Shown here: positions 1-6,049 of the stretch, one piece after another
Layout of the letters: each line of letters opens with the position of its first letter
How positions within the stretch are numbered: the first letter of the stretch is position 1
Source: an uncultured Tolumonas sp.
GTDB lineage: Bacteria; Pseudomonadota; Gammaproteobacteria; Enterobacterales; Aeromonadaceae
Length of the DNA stretch: 7,164 bases
Direction: 5' to 3'
Assembly (NCBI GenBank): GCA_903931645.1
Contig: CAIZDF010000328.1
Location: forward strand, 1-7,164
Position numbers and translations under genes: made by a program
Notes under the pieces: model-generated
Databases searched by the model: none
Seen by the model: the letters and a program-made list of their open reading frames with translations, nothing else
Told to the model about the DNA's origin: nothing

Positions 1-445
1 CGGCTTCGAACGACGGTACACGGACAATTTGCGGGCGAATCTCGCTAGGAAATTGTTCTGCCCAGCGCTCCATGACGGTCATATAAGCGATCGGGTTATT
101 GGCGGAAAACGCCATGCGATCGGTGACATACATGACCAGATTGAGCTCGTGTTGTAGTGCTAAGGTGAGAAATTGTTGTGCGAGATCGTGCGGGATGGCG
201 CTTTCAGTTAATACTGAATTGGATTGATAATCATAAACATAGGTGCCATTACAACTGATCACCGGTGTGGTTAACCCTAACTCGTGATGATAAGGGCGCG
301 CGGCAGTGTGATGACGGCCTGTCACCAGTAACACCATGTAGTCTGATGACAAACGACGAATGGCATCGCGCACTGCGGGTACAATTTGATGATCGCTGGT
401 TAGCGTCGTGCCATCCAAATCCAGCGCTAAAACACGATATGACAA
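1..445 (-). CDS. ybhA: HAD-IIB phosphatase, YbhA-like (pyridoxal phosphate phosphatase type), N-terminal part
   Basis: The gene runs off the left edge; 148 codons are visible, about half of the roughly 270 residues usual for the family. Translation begins (M)SYRVLALDLDGT, which is HAD motif I with the nucleophile and acid/base aspartates at D9 and D11. VTGRHH at 41-46 is motif II, and CNGTYVYDY at 65-73 is very close to the matching stretch of Escherichia coli YbhA as I remember it. The TTG start is chosen because motif I must lie within the first dozen residues, no ATG precedes it in a suitable place, and AAGGAG sits seven bases upstream. The E. coli protein dephosphorylates pyridoxal 5'-phosphate and some sugar phosphates in the cytosol. 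The cap domain is cut and motifs III and IV are outside the window, so substrate is uncertain. It follows ulaG on the same strand but a terminator lies between, so it is probably not part of the ascorbate system. Confidence 0.85.
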   Translation of the reverse strand, partial: MSYRVLALDLDGTTLTSDHQIVPAVRDAIRRLSSDYMVLLVTGRHHTAARPYHHELGLTTPVISCNGTYVYDYQSNSVLTESAIPHDLAQQFLTLALQHELNLVMYVTDRMAFSANNPIAYMTVMERWAEQFPSEIRPQIVRVPSFEA

Positions 446-452
446 GATGGCA

Positions 453-458
453 CTCCTT
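453..458 (-). promoter_or_regulatory. Ribosome binding site for ybhA, supports the TTG start
   Basis: Read on the minus strand this is AAGGAG, seven bases before the TTG at 445. It is what makes the TTG the best start, because the codon just before it is ATC and no ATG lies between the site and motif I. Confidence 0.75.
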
Positions 459-486
459 AACTGTTTGAACGAATGTGTTATTCGAC

Positions 487-567
487 AAAAAAGACGACAC
501 AGCGATACGCAGTCAACCTCTTTGGGTGCGAACCAGAAACAGGCCTCGCGTATCGCTGTGTGACGTC
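487..567 (-). terminator. Intrinsic terminator after ulaG with a long structured loop
   Basis: Two perfect 14-base arms, ACACAGCGATACGC at 497-510 and its reverse complement at 548-561, can pair. Four more pairs, GACG 493-496 with CGTC 564-567, follow past a two-base bulge. On the minus strand the stem ends directly in six T (plus-strand A at 487-492), the layout of a Rho-independent terminator for ulaG, whose stop lies 11 bases upstream. The loop of 37 bases is unusually long; inside it GGT and ACC around a GCGA tetraloop (525-534) and flanking TTT/AAA could fold further. It should shield ybhA from ulaG transcription. Confidence 0.8.
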
Positions 568-578
568 AATTACTCTCC

Positions 579-1646
579 TTACAGGAAAGACTTGTATGGC
601 AATTCCGGCTCATCGATGAAGATGTCATCGAATCCACGCGGATGCTGGTAATGCAGTTTGGCTTGGTCAGTTGGGTAGGTGTATTTACCGCCAACCTGCC
701 AGAAGAATGGGCGGAACTGGTAGTTCAGGCGCTCTTTCTTCATGTTCCATAACACTTCGATTTCACGTGGATCGCTTTGGAAGTTTGCCCAAATGTCGTG
801 ATGGAATGGGATCACCACGTCAGTTTTCAGTGATTCGCCAGCACGCAAAATGTCAGAAGAGGTCATCTTGTCAGTCACGCCGCGTGGGTTTTCACCGTAT
901 GACAGCAGCGCCACGTCGATCTGGTTGTCGTTGCCGTGTTTGGCGTAGTAGTTGGAGTAGTGTGAGTCGCCAGAGTGGTAAAGATTGCCGCCGGAGGTTT
1001 TCACCAGATAGTTAACGGCGCGTTGATCCATGCCATCCAGAATGTCTTTGTCATAGGAAGAGACACCCTGTGGCAGCGTCACTAATGCGGTACGGTCGAA
1101 TGCATCCAACACTTTGATGGTGATATCGCCAACTGGAATTTCATCGCCAACTACTGCCACGATGCAACGTTCGGCTGGCACGCCCCATTTAGTCCACAGA
1201 TCAACACAGGCTTGTGGACCGATGAATTTCACGTGTTTACCGCAGTTTTGTAACACCGCCGCAGCAACATTAATGTCGATATGGTCAGCGTGATCGTGGG
1301 TTGCTAATACTGCGTCGATGTCTTTGATACCAAACGGATCAAGTACAAACGGTGAAGTACGCAGGTTAGGCTGTAGATTACGCACGCCACCCATACGCAT
1401 CATTTGATGCTGTTTATTCATCAGCGGGTTGCCGTGGGTACGTTTGCCGGTGCCACACCAGAAATCGATAGAGATATTGGTGTTACCCGCTGACTTTAAC
1501 CAAATGCCCGTACAACCGAGCCACCACATAGCAAAGGTATTCGGTGCTACTTTTTCCTGTGCGATCTCTTCATTTAACCAAGTACCCCACTCTGGGAAAG
1601 TACTTAAGATCCAGGCTTCGCGGGTGATTTCATCGATCTTGCTCAT
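579..1646 (-). CDS. ulaG: L-ascorbate-6-phosphate lactonase UlaG
   Basis: The product is 355 residues, against 354 in Escherichia coli, and is collinear with UlaG from [20 protein letters not shown] to the C-terminal PYKSFL. It is a cytosolic metallo-beta-lactamase-fold hydrolase that opens the lactone ring of ascorbate-6-phosphate to give 3-keto-L-gulonate-6-phosphate. The metal-binding HxHxDH motif is HDHADH at 117-122, HSGDSH at 224-229 gives another metal ligand, and FHHD at 281-284 supplies a late histidine. The E. coli enzyme prefers manganese. The ATG at 1646 is preferred over an in-frame TTG at 1712 because an AGGAG site precedes it by seven bases and homology starts there. It is transcribed away from ulaA and shares the control region 1647-2160, as in E. 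coli. No fault is seen in the reading frame. Confidence 0.97.
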   Translation of the reverse strand: MSKIDEITREAWILSTFPEWGTWLNEEIAQEKVAPNTFAMWWLGCTGIWLKSAGNTNISIDFWCGTGKRTHGNPLMNKQHQMMRMGGVRNLQPNLRTSPFVLDPFGIKDIDAVLATHDHADHIDINVAAAVLQNCGKHVKFIGPQACVDLWTKWGVPAERCIVAVVGDEIPVGDITIKVLDAFDRTALVTLPQGVSSYDKDILDGMDQRAVNYLVKTSGGNLYHSGDSHYSNYYAKHGNDNQIDVALLSYGENPRGVTDKMTSSDILRAGESLKTDVVIPFHHDIWANFQSDPREIEVLWNMKKERLNYQFRPFFWQVGGKYTYPTDQAKLHYQHPRGFDDIFIDEPELPYKSFL

Positions 1647-1653
1647 TGGGTAA

Positions 1654-1658
1654 CTCCT
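1654..1658 (-). promoter_or_regulatory. Ribosome binding site that fixes the ulaG start
   Basis: Minus-strand AGGAG lies seven bases before ATG 1646. The alternative in-frame TTG at 1712 would add 22 residues rich in Tyr and Arg that have no counterpart in E. coli UlaG, so this site decides the start. Confidence 0.8.
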
Positions 1659-1789
1659 GTTGATACAAAAATATTGATATGAATGAGTCAGTCTGTAGTC
1701 ACGAACAATCAATCATGCTGTTCCCTATACGCACAAACACTCACTCAATGATTACTCGTGAACATGAAATGACTATATCAACGCTTTCG

Positions 1790-1824
1790 TGATTATCAAT
1801 GATTATTTGTGTTTTTGTGTGATT
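1790..1824 (+). promoter_or_regulatory. Operator-like array of TGATT elements at 10-base spacing
   Basis: TGATT at 1790, TGATT at 1800, TGTTT at 1810 and TGATT at 1820 are spaced at exactly 10 bases, with TGATT again at 1749 (41 before) and 1841 (21 after). Repeats in step with the helix put the same bases on one face of the DNA. DeoR-family repressors, to which UlaR belongs, are known to use such short direct repeats. This is a candidate operator, probably for UlaR, from pattern and context only. Confidence 0.5.
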
Positions 1825-1937
1825 CAGCTATCGGATTTCTTGATTCACTTATCCCTCATAAAATTAAGCGCATGAAATGTAAAGGTTTGTTTTATTTTTG
1901 GACAAACCAACAGATCGGCGTGACTCTAGTGAGGCTG

Positions 1938-1966
1938 TGATTACAATAATCATCACGCCGTGATTA
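1938..1966. promoter_or_regulatory. Nested palindromes, candidate repressor site
   Basis: TGATTA (1938-1943), TAATCA (1947-1952) and TGATTA (1961-1966) alternate in orientation. The first pair makes a perfect palindrome around CAA. ATCACG-C-CGTGAT at 1952-1964 forms a second perfect palindrome that shares the middle arm. This is the most symmetric stretch in the spacer and uses the same core as the direct-repeat arrays, so it is a plausible operator for the same regulator. No binding data are implied. Confidence 0.45.
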
Positions 1967-1977
1967 AGAAATAAAAT

Positions 1978-1999
1978 GAACGAGAACCCGCTCACATAA
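1978..1999 (+). promoter_or_regulatory. Weak CRP-like site upstream of ulaA
   Basis: The right half TCACATAA fits the CRP half-site well, while the left half GAACGAGA fits poorly; about 11 of the 16 consensus half-site bases agree. If the ulaA promoter lies at 2016-2042, transcription would begin near 2049 and the site would be centred about 60 bases upstream, the usual place for CRP activation. Catabolite control of ula genes is known in E. coli. The assignment is tentative. Confidence 0.3.
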
Positions 2000-2015
2000 A
2001 ATCATAAAAAATCTT

Positions 2016-2042
2016 TTGATGATTCCTTGTGATTGGTATGGT
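2016..2042 (+). promoter_or_regulatory. Candidate ulaA promoter overlapped by two TGATT elements
   Basis: A possible -35 TTGATG (2016-2021) and -10 TATGGT (2037-2042) are separated by only 15 bases; GGTTAT at 2040-2045 with an 18-base spacer is an alternative. Both are poor matches, as expected for an activator-dependent promoter. TGATT at 2020 and at 2030, again exactly 10 bases apart, lie across this stretch, where a bound repressor would block polymerase. No better promoter was seen nearer the gene. Confidence 0.25.
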
Positions 2043-2160
2043 TATTGGGCGAACAGAAACAGGCGTGTGGTGATGAGGTTGAGTTGGTCATGATGTGCGA
2101 CCAAAACCAAGAAGTGTTACCAATCCTATCAGCATGTGAATCCATCTACGGAGCATCATC

Positions 2161-3930
2161 ATGGAAACCCTGTATAACATTTTTTATATTTTCTACAGTC
2201 AGGTAATGACTAAAGCCCCTCTGCTTCTAGGGTTGGTTACCTGTATTGGCTACTTACTGTTGCGTCGCGACGGTACTACTGTTTTGAAAGGAACCGTAAA
2301 AACAATTGTTGGTTTTATGCTGGTTCAAGTTGGTTCCACAACCTTAGTTACTGGTTTTAAACCGGTTGTTGAAAAATTAGCTGAATATCATCACTTGGTT
2401 GGTTCAGTGATTGACCCATACACCACCATGATGGCCACCATGCAAACTATGGGTGATAAATACTCATGGGTGGGGTATGCCGTACTGCTCGCGTTAGGGC
2501 TTAATATTTTGTTGGTGGTGTTTCGTCGTTTTACCGGTATCCGCACCATCATGCTGACCGGGCACATCATGTTCCAGCAGGCTGGTTTGGTTGCGGTGTT
2601 CTATCTGGTGTTGGGTGCATCGATGTGGGAAACCATTATCTATACCGCCATCATTATGGCGCTGTATTGGGGTATCTCTTCCAACATCATGTTCAAGGCG
2701 ACACAGGAAGTTACAGGTGGCGCTGGTTTCTCGATTGGTCACCAGCAGCAAGTTGCAGCTTGGATCGCGACTAAAATTGCGCCAAAGCTGGGCGATAAAA
2801 ACGACAGCGTTGATCACCTTAAACTACCGAAATGGTTGCATATTTTTCATGACAGCATCACCGCAACAGCGATTGTGATGACCGTGTTCTTCGGCATCAT
2901 CATGCTGTCCTTTGGGTTAGAAAACCTGCAGAAAATGGCCGGCCCGACTCACTGGACTATCTATATTCTGGAAACCGGTCTGAAATTCGCAGTGGCTGTT
3001 CAGGTCATTGTAGCTGGTGTACGTATGTTCGTTGCTGAACTGTCAGAAGCCTTCAAAGGTATATCTGAACGCGTGATCCCAAATGCTGTTCTGGCGATCG
3101 ACTGTGCGGCTATTTATGCCTATTCGCCGAATGCCATGGTGTTTGGTTTCATGTGGGGTGCAATTGGTCAGTTCCTGGCGGTGATTGCTCTGTTACTTTT
3201 CAAAGCACCCATCATGATTATTCCTGGCTTCATTCCAATGTTCTTCTCCAACGCAACGATTGGTGTGTTCGCGAACCACTTCGGTGGTTGGAAAGCGGTC
3301 ATGAAAATCTGTTTCGTAATGGGCATTATCGAAGTATTGGGTTCAGCCTGGGCAATTCATCTGTTTGCAGAACAAGGCACAGCGTTCAACGGCTGGATGG
3401 GTATGGCTGACTGGGCAATCGTATTCCCGCCAATCATGCAGGGCCTGTCAATGTCATCGATGTTCTTCTTCGTGTTGATGGCAGGTGCAGCACTTTATAT
3501 GTACCTCGCATCAAAAACATTACGTGCCGAGGAAGATGCTGAAATGGCCGCTATAGCGATGGCTTCGACTACTGCACCAGTTACGGAGGCAACACCAGCG
3601 CCAGTAAGTGCTGAAGCAGTTGCATCCAATAACCGTCCGATCCGCATCTTGGCAGTATGCGGTAACGGCCAGGGTTCTTCGATGATGATGAAGATGAAAA
3701 TCGGTAAGTATCTGGAACAGAAGGGCATTCCTGCAGTCATGGATTCATGCGCCGTATCAGATTACAAATCGAAATTACAAAATACTGACATCATCGTTTC
3801 CTCCAAACATCTGTCTGGCGAAATGGACCCGGGTGACGGCAAATTTGTACTCGGCGTACAAAACATGCTGAACCCAAACTCTTTCGGTGACGAGTTGCTC
3901 GGTCTGATCAAAAACAACTTTGCGCATTAA
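2161..3930 (+). CDS. ulaA: Ascorbate PTS permease, fused EIIC-EIIB (UlaA-UlaB)
   Basis: The product is 589 residues. Residues 1 to about 465 match E. coli UlaA (465 residues), the integral-membrane EIIC that carries L-ascorbate across the inner membrane, from METLYNIF to LRAEEDAE. Family signatures include [17 protein letters not shown] (126-142), GFSIGHQQQ (189-197), D314 in LAIDCAAIY and [20 protein letters not shown] (355-374). H194, Q195 and D314 are, as I recall, among the residues lining the ascorbate site in the E. coli structure. An Ala/Pro/Thr-rich linker (about 466-491) joins it to an EIIB domain (492-589) resembling UlaB, a separate protein of 101 residues in E. coli. [13 protein letters not shown] carries the phosphocysteine C500, which takes phosphate from UlaC and passes it to ascorbate. 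GGAG stands seven bases before the ATG. It is the first gene of the rightward operon; a split gene is normal in enterobacteria. Confidence 0.97.
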   Translation: METLYNIFYIFYSQVMTKAPLLLGLVTCIGYLLLRRDGTTVLKGTVKTIVGFMLVQVGSTTLVTGFKPVVEKLAEYHHLVGSVIDPYTTMMATMQTMGDKYSWVGYAVLLALGLNILLVVFRRFTGIRTIMLTGHIMFQQAGLVAVFYLVLGASMWETIIYTAIIMALYWGISSNIMFKATQEVTGGAGFSIGHQQQVAAWIATKIAPKLGDKNDSVDHLKLPKWLHIFHDSITATAIVMTVFFGIIMLSFGLENLQKMAGPTHWTIYILETGLKFAVAVQVIVAGVRMFVAELSEAFKGISERVIPNAVLAIDCAAIYAYSPNAMVFGFMWGAIGQFLAVIALLLFKAPIMIIPGFIPMFFSNATIGVFANHFGGWKAVMKICFVMGIIEVLGSAWAIHLFAEQGTAFNGWMGMADWAIVFPPIMQGLSMSSMFFFVLMAGAALYMYLASKTLRAEEDAEMAAIAMASTTAPVTEATPAPVSAEAVASNNRPIRILAVCGNGQGSSMMMKMKIGKYLEQKGIPAVMDSCAVSDYKSKLQNTDIIVSSKHLSGEMDPGDGKFVLGVQNMLNPNSFGDELLGLIKNNFAH

Positions 3931-3960
3931 TTCTTAACTCTCATTAATTCTTAGTACTGT

Positions 3961-3981
3961 GGCCAGCCGATGTCGCTGGCC
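3961..3981 (+). other. Hairpin between ulaAB and ulaC, not a terminator
   Basis: GGCCAGC at 3961-3967 and GCTGGCC at 3975-3981 form a perfect 7-base GC-rich stem around a 7-base loop. No T tract follows; instead a strong GAGGAGG ribosome site for ulaC begins four bases later. It may protect the 3' end of the ulaAB message or mark an RNA processing point, or limit access to the ulaC site. The role is inference. Confidence 0.5.
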
Positions 3982-3995
3982 CCTGAGGAGGCAAA

Positions 3996-4475
3996 ATGAA
4001 TTTCAAACAATCGCTGATCGAAAATAACTCTATTCAGTTACAAGCATCCGCCGCTGATTGGCGTGAAGCAATTACATTGGGCACCAGCATGCTGATCAAA
4101 TCGGGTGCGGTGCAGCAGAGCTATCACAACGCGATTATTAGCAGCATCGAAGCACATGGCCCTTATATCGTGATTGCACCTAATTTCGCCATGCCACATG
4201 CCCGCCCGGAAGATGGCGTCAATCGCACTGCCTTTGCCTTAGTCACCCTCGCCACCCCGATCTATTTTGAAGGCGAAAGTGAGCCGGTCGATGTGCTGGT
4301 GACCTTAGCGGGTAGCTCTTCCGATGAACACATGCAGGGCTTGATGGAAGTCACCCAAGTGCTGGATGACCCAACCAGCGACACCGGTATTAATCTGGAT
4401 AAATTGCGCCAGTGCCGTAGCAAAGAGGATGTATTCCGCGTCATTGACGCCGCCCTGTGTGCTACTGCCGCCTGA
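3996..4475 (+). CDS. ulaC: Ascorbate PTS EIIA component UlaC
   Basis: The product is 159 residues (154 in E. coli UlaC), a soluble EIIA domain of the mannitol/fructose type. It accepts phosphate from HPr and hands it to the cysteine of the EIIB domain encoded just upstream. The active-site histidine is H68 in APNFAMPHARPEDG (61-74), at the same position as in E. coli. HGPYIVIAP (54-62) before it and CRSKEDVFRVID near the C terminus are also family features. It lies 65 bases after ulaAB on the same strand, with the excellent ribosome site GAGGAGG at 3985-3991, suggesting high expression. The stretch SSSDEHMQGLMEVTQVLDD (109-127) corresponds to the acidic loop and helix of the family. Co-location with the ascorbate EIIC settles the sugar; the domain alone would not. 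Confidence 0.95.
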   Translation: MNFKQSLIENNSIQLQASAADWREAITLGTSMLIKSGAVQQSYHNAIISSIEAHGPYIVIAPNFAMPHARPEDGVNRTAFALVTLATPIYFEGESEPVDVLVTLAGSSSDEHMQGLMEVTQVLDDPTSDTGINLDKLRQCRSKEDVFRVIDAALCATAA

Positions 4476-4514
4476 AAAGGTGACAGCTAAAAAACTGGCA
4501 ATAGGAGATTCGAG

Positions 4515-5213
4515 ATGTTTCAAGAATTAAAACAAGCGGTTTTAGCCGCTAATTTAGAGTTACCGGTGCATGGCTTAGTGACGTTGACGTGGGGCAATGT
4601 GTCGCAGGTTGATCGACAACGCGGCGTGATGGCAATTAAGCCATCGGGCGTCAGCTATGAGCAGATGACGGTGGACGACATCGTGGTGATGAGTCTTGAC
4701 GATGGTCGCGTCATCGAAGGGCGCTTGAATCCATCGAGCGACACCGCAACCCACTTAGTGCTTTACCGCGCCTTCCCCGGTATCGGTGGCATCGTGCACA
4801 CCCACTCCCGTAACGGCACCATTTGGGCACAAGCTGGTATGGATATTCCCGCCTTAGGCACCACGCATGCCGACTATTTCTACGGTGACATTCCGTGCAC
4901 ACGCCCACTGACGGAAGCTGAGATCAGCGAGGAATATGAGGTCAACACCGGCAAGGTGATCGTCGAGCTGTTCCAACAGCGCGATCTCGATCCGGCGGCG
5001 GTGCCAGGGGCGCTGATCACCGGTCATGCGCCATTTTGCTGGGGTAAAAACGGCGTCGATGCCGTGCATAACGCCATCGTGCTGGAAGAGGTGGCCGCCA
5101 TGGCGCTGTCTACCCGCTCGCTCAACAGCCAGATCCATATTCAACAGGCGCTGTCGGATAAACATTATTTCCGTAAACACGGAGCCAATGCCTATTACGG
5201 ACAGCGAACCTAA
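4515..5213 (+). CDS. ulaF: L-ribulose-5-phosphate 4-epimerase, UlaF/AraD family
   Basis: The product is 232 residues (228 in E. coli UlaF, 231 in AraD), a cytosolic class II aldolase-fold enzyme that turns L-ribulose-5-phosphate into D-xylulose-5-phosphate using a divalent metal. Features in order are LTWGNVS (24-30), KPSGVSYE (42-49), PSSDTATH (73-80), the metal ligands H95 and H97 in [19 protein letters not shown] (116-130) with D120, E142, and H171, the third ligand. GANAYYGQ (223-230) closes the protein. GDIPCTR and NTGKVI resemble UlaF, while HSRxxTIWAQAG and NAIVLEEVA resemble AraD, so the name ulaF rests mainly on context. Two usually conserved spots differ: N100-G101 where E. coli has His-Ala, and A172 and C175 in HAPFCWGK where HGPFAWGK is usual. 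All metal ligands remain. It starts 39 bases after ulaC, with AGGAG seven bases before the ATG. Confidence 0.92.
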   Translation: MFQELKQAVLAANLELPVHGLVTLTWGNVSQVDRQRGVMAIKPSGVSYEQMTVDDIVVMSLDDGRVIEGRLNPSSDTATHLVLYRAFPGIGGIVHTHSRNGTIWAQAGMDIPALGTTHADYFYGDIPCTRPLTEAEISEEYEVNTGKVIVELFQQRDLDPAAVPGALITGHAPFCWGKNGVDAVHNAIVLEEVAAMALSTRSLNSQIHIQQALSDKHYFRKHGANAYYGQRT

Positions 5214-5265
5214 GCCGCTTGCGGCGAACACCGATCACTGATTAACCAACCTTATTGAAATTACT

Positions 5266-5277
5266 ACGGATATCCGT
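5266..5277. repeat. 12-base palindrome in the ulaF-ulaD gap
   Basis: ACGGATATCCGT is a perfect palindrome in the 131-base gap (5214-5344), the longest gap inside the operon. Outside it AACCAA (5243-5248) can pair with TTGGTT (5280-5285), so the RNA could fold into a larger stem, and GCCG/CGGC just after the ulaF stop gives a small one. I see no clear promoter and no gene remnant. It may be a structured leader for ulaD or a protein site; this is open. Confidence 0.4.
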
Positions 5278-5344
5278 GGTTTGGTTGCCTACACCCGAAA
5301 AAGCCAAATTACACGCTATCCACTGACTAAAGGAATTAAACATC

Positions 5345-5989
5345 ATGACTAAACCATTATTACAAATCGCATTAGATTCGACTGATCTGGCCAGCGCAGT
5401 CACCATTGCCAACAGCGTAGAGAGCTTCGTGGAAGTGATTGAAGTGGGCACTATTCTGGCATTTGCCGAAGGCATGTCAGCGGTGAGCACACTGCGTAAA
5501 CGTCACCCGAACCATATTCTGGTATGTGACATGAAAACCACCGATGGCGGTGCGATTTTGGCAAAAATGGCCTTTGAAGCCGGTTCAAACTGGATCACCG
5601 TGTCCGCTGCTGCCCACATCGCCACAATTGAAGCATGTAAAAAAGTAGCTGATCAATTTGGCGGAGAAATTCAGATTGAGCTGTATGGCAACTGGACGCT
5701 GGCTGATGCCCAGAAATGGGTTGATTTGGGCATCAAACAGGCGATTTACCACCGCTCCCGCGATGCCGAATTGGCCGGTGTGAGCTGGACACCAGATGAT
5801 TTGAGCCGCATGCGTGCCCTGTCAGAGTTGGGCCTTGAGCTGTCCATTACCGGTGGCATCGTGCCGGAAGATATCCATTTGTTCCAAGGCATCAAAGCCA
5901 AAACCTTTATCGCTGGCCGCGCTTTAGCTTCTGCCACCGGCAAAGCCACTGCCGAAGCACTGAAAGCTGAAATCAACAAATACTGGTGA
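5345..5989 (+). CDS. ulaD: 3-keto-L-gulonate-6-phosphate decarboxylase UlaD
   Basis: The product is 214 residues (216 in E. coli UlaD), a cytosolic TIM-barrel enzyme of the orotidine-monophosphate decarboxylase superfamily. It decarboxylates 3-keto-L-gulonate-6-phosphate to L-xylulose-5-phosphate and needs magnesium. Catalytic positions fall at the E. coli numbering: D11 in IALD, E33 in VIEVGT, D62, K64 and D67 in CDMKTTDGG, E112 in QIEL, H136 and R139 in YHRSRD, and T169 in TGG. The H136/R139 pair separates decarboxylases from the hexulose-phosphate synthases that share the fold. FIAGRAL near residue 190 is the phosphate-binding loop. The start ATG has AAAGGA about ten bases upstream. UlaD and its yia-type homologue SgbH are alike, but linkage to ulaG and the ascorbate permease supports ulaD. 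A strong terminator starts five bases after its stop codon. Confidence 0.95.
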   Translation: MTKPLLQIALDSTDLASAVTIANSVESFVEVIEVGTILAFAEGMSAVSTLRKRHPNHILVCDMKTTDGGAILAKMAFEAGSNWITVSAAAHIATIEACKKVADQFGGEIQIELYGNWTLADAQKWVDLGIKQAIYHRSRDAELAGVSWTPDDLSRMRALSELGLELSITGGIVPEDIHLFQGIKAKTFIAGRALASATGKATAEALKAEINKYW

Positions 5990-5993
5990 TCGG

Positions 5994-6033
5994 AAACATC
6001 GGGCAGCTGCAGGGAGCTGCCCGATGTTTTTTT
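5994..6033 (+). terminator. Strong intrinsic terminator between ulaD and tal
   Basis: A perfect 15-base inverted repeat, AAACATCGGGCAGCT at 5994-6008 and its complement at 6015-6029, encloses a 6-base loop and runs into seven consecutive T (6027-6033). This is a textbook Rho-independent terminator on the plus strand. The left arm begins five bases after the ulaD stop, so a terminating ribosome could cover it. The tal ribosome site begins a few bases after the T tract, leaving no room for a promoter, so tal must rely on readthrough or a promoter inside ulaD. Confidence 0.9.
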
Positions 6034-6049
6034 ACTGAAAGGAATTGTG

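Larger units (their letters stand above)
1647..2160. promoter_or_regulatory. Divergent ulaG / ulaA control region
   Basis: These 514 bases hold no convincing gene. The sequence is AT-rich and carries at least eight copies of TGATT on the plus strand (1749, 1790, 1800, 1820, 1841, 1938, 2020, 2030) plus another as part of TGATTA at 1961. The reverse complement AATCA occurs at 1707, 1711, 1948 and 2000. In E. coli the equivalent spacer binds the DeoR-family repressor UlaR at several operators, plus IHF and CRP. TATCAACGCTTTC at 1776-1788 fits the IHF consensus except at its last base. A 7-base inverted repeat, GGTTTGT 1884-1890 with ACAAACC 1902-1908, and an 8-base one, CGGCGTGA 1916-1923 with TCACGCCG 1953-1960, are also present. 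The control role is certain from the gene layout; assignment of individual sites is inference. Confidence 0.85.

Noticed and set aside
249..500. Open frames on both strands (249-500 minus, 265-468 plus)
   Set aside because: Both overlap the N-terminal part of the YbhA-like gene, which has clear HAD motifs and a ribosome site in a different frame; their proteins have no recognisable features.
493..567. Small RNA gene in the ybhA-ulaG gap
   Set aside because: The long hairpin with a T tract is explained by termination of ulaG, and I see no separate promoter for it.
671..1015. Plus-strand frame opposite ulaG
   Set aside because: It is a shadow of ulaG, with an Arg/Ser-rich composition typical of antisense frames and no ribosome site noticed.
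1647..1712. Upstream TTG start that would add 22 residues to UlaG
   Set aside because: The added residues have no counterpart in UlaG, and the AGGAG at 1654-1658 serves the ATG at 1646.
1749..1845. CRISPR-like array
   Set aside because: The repeated unit is only five bases with a 10-base period, far shorter than CRISPR repeats and spacers.
2494..2817. Minus-strand and alternative plus-strand frames within ulaAB
   Set aside because: They are embedded in a well-conserved membrane protein gene and show no motif of their own.
3495..3740. Frameshift or assembly join as the cause of the EIIC-EIIB fusion
   Set aside because: The frame is continuous, both domains are complete, and the linker has the Ala/Pro/Thr make-up of real interdomain linkers.
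3961..3981. Intrinsic terminator between ulaAB and ulaC
   Set aside because: The 7-base stem is followed by the ulaC ribosome site and not by a T tract.
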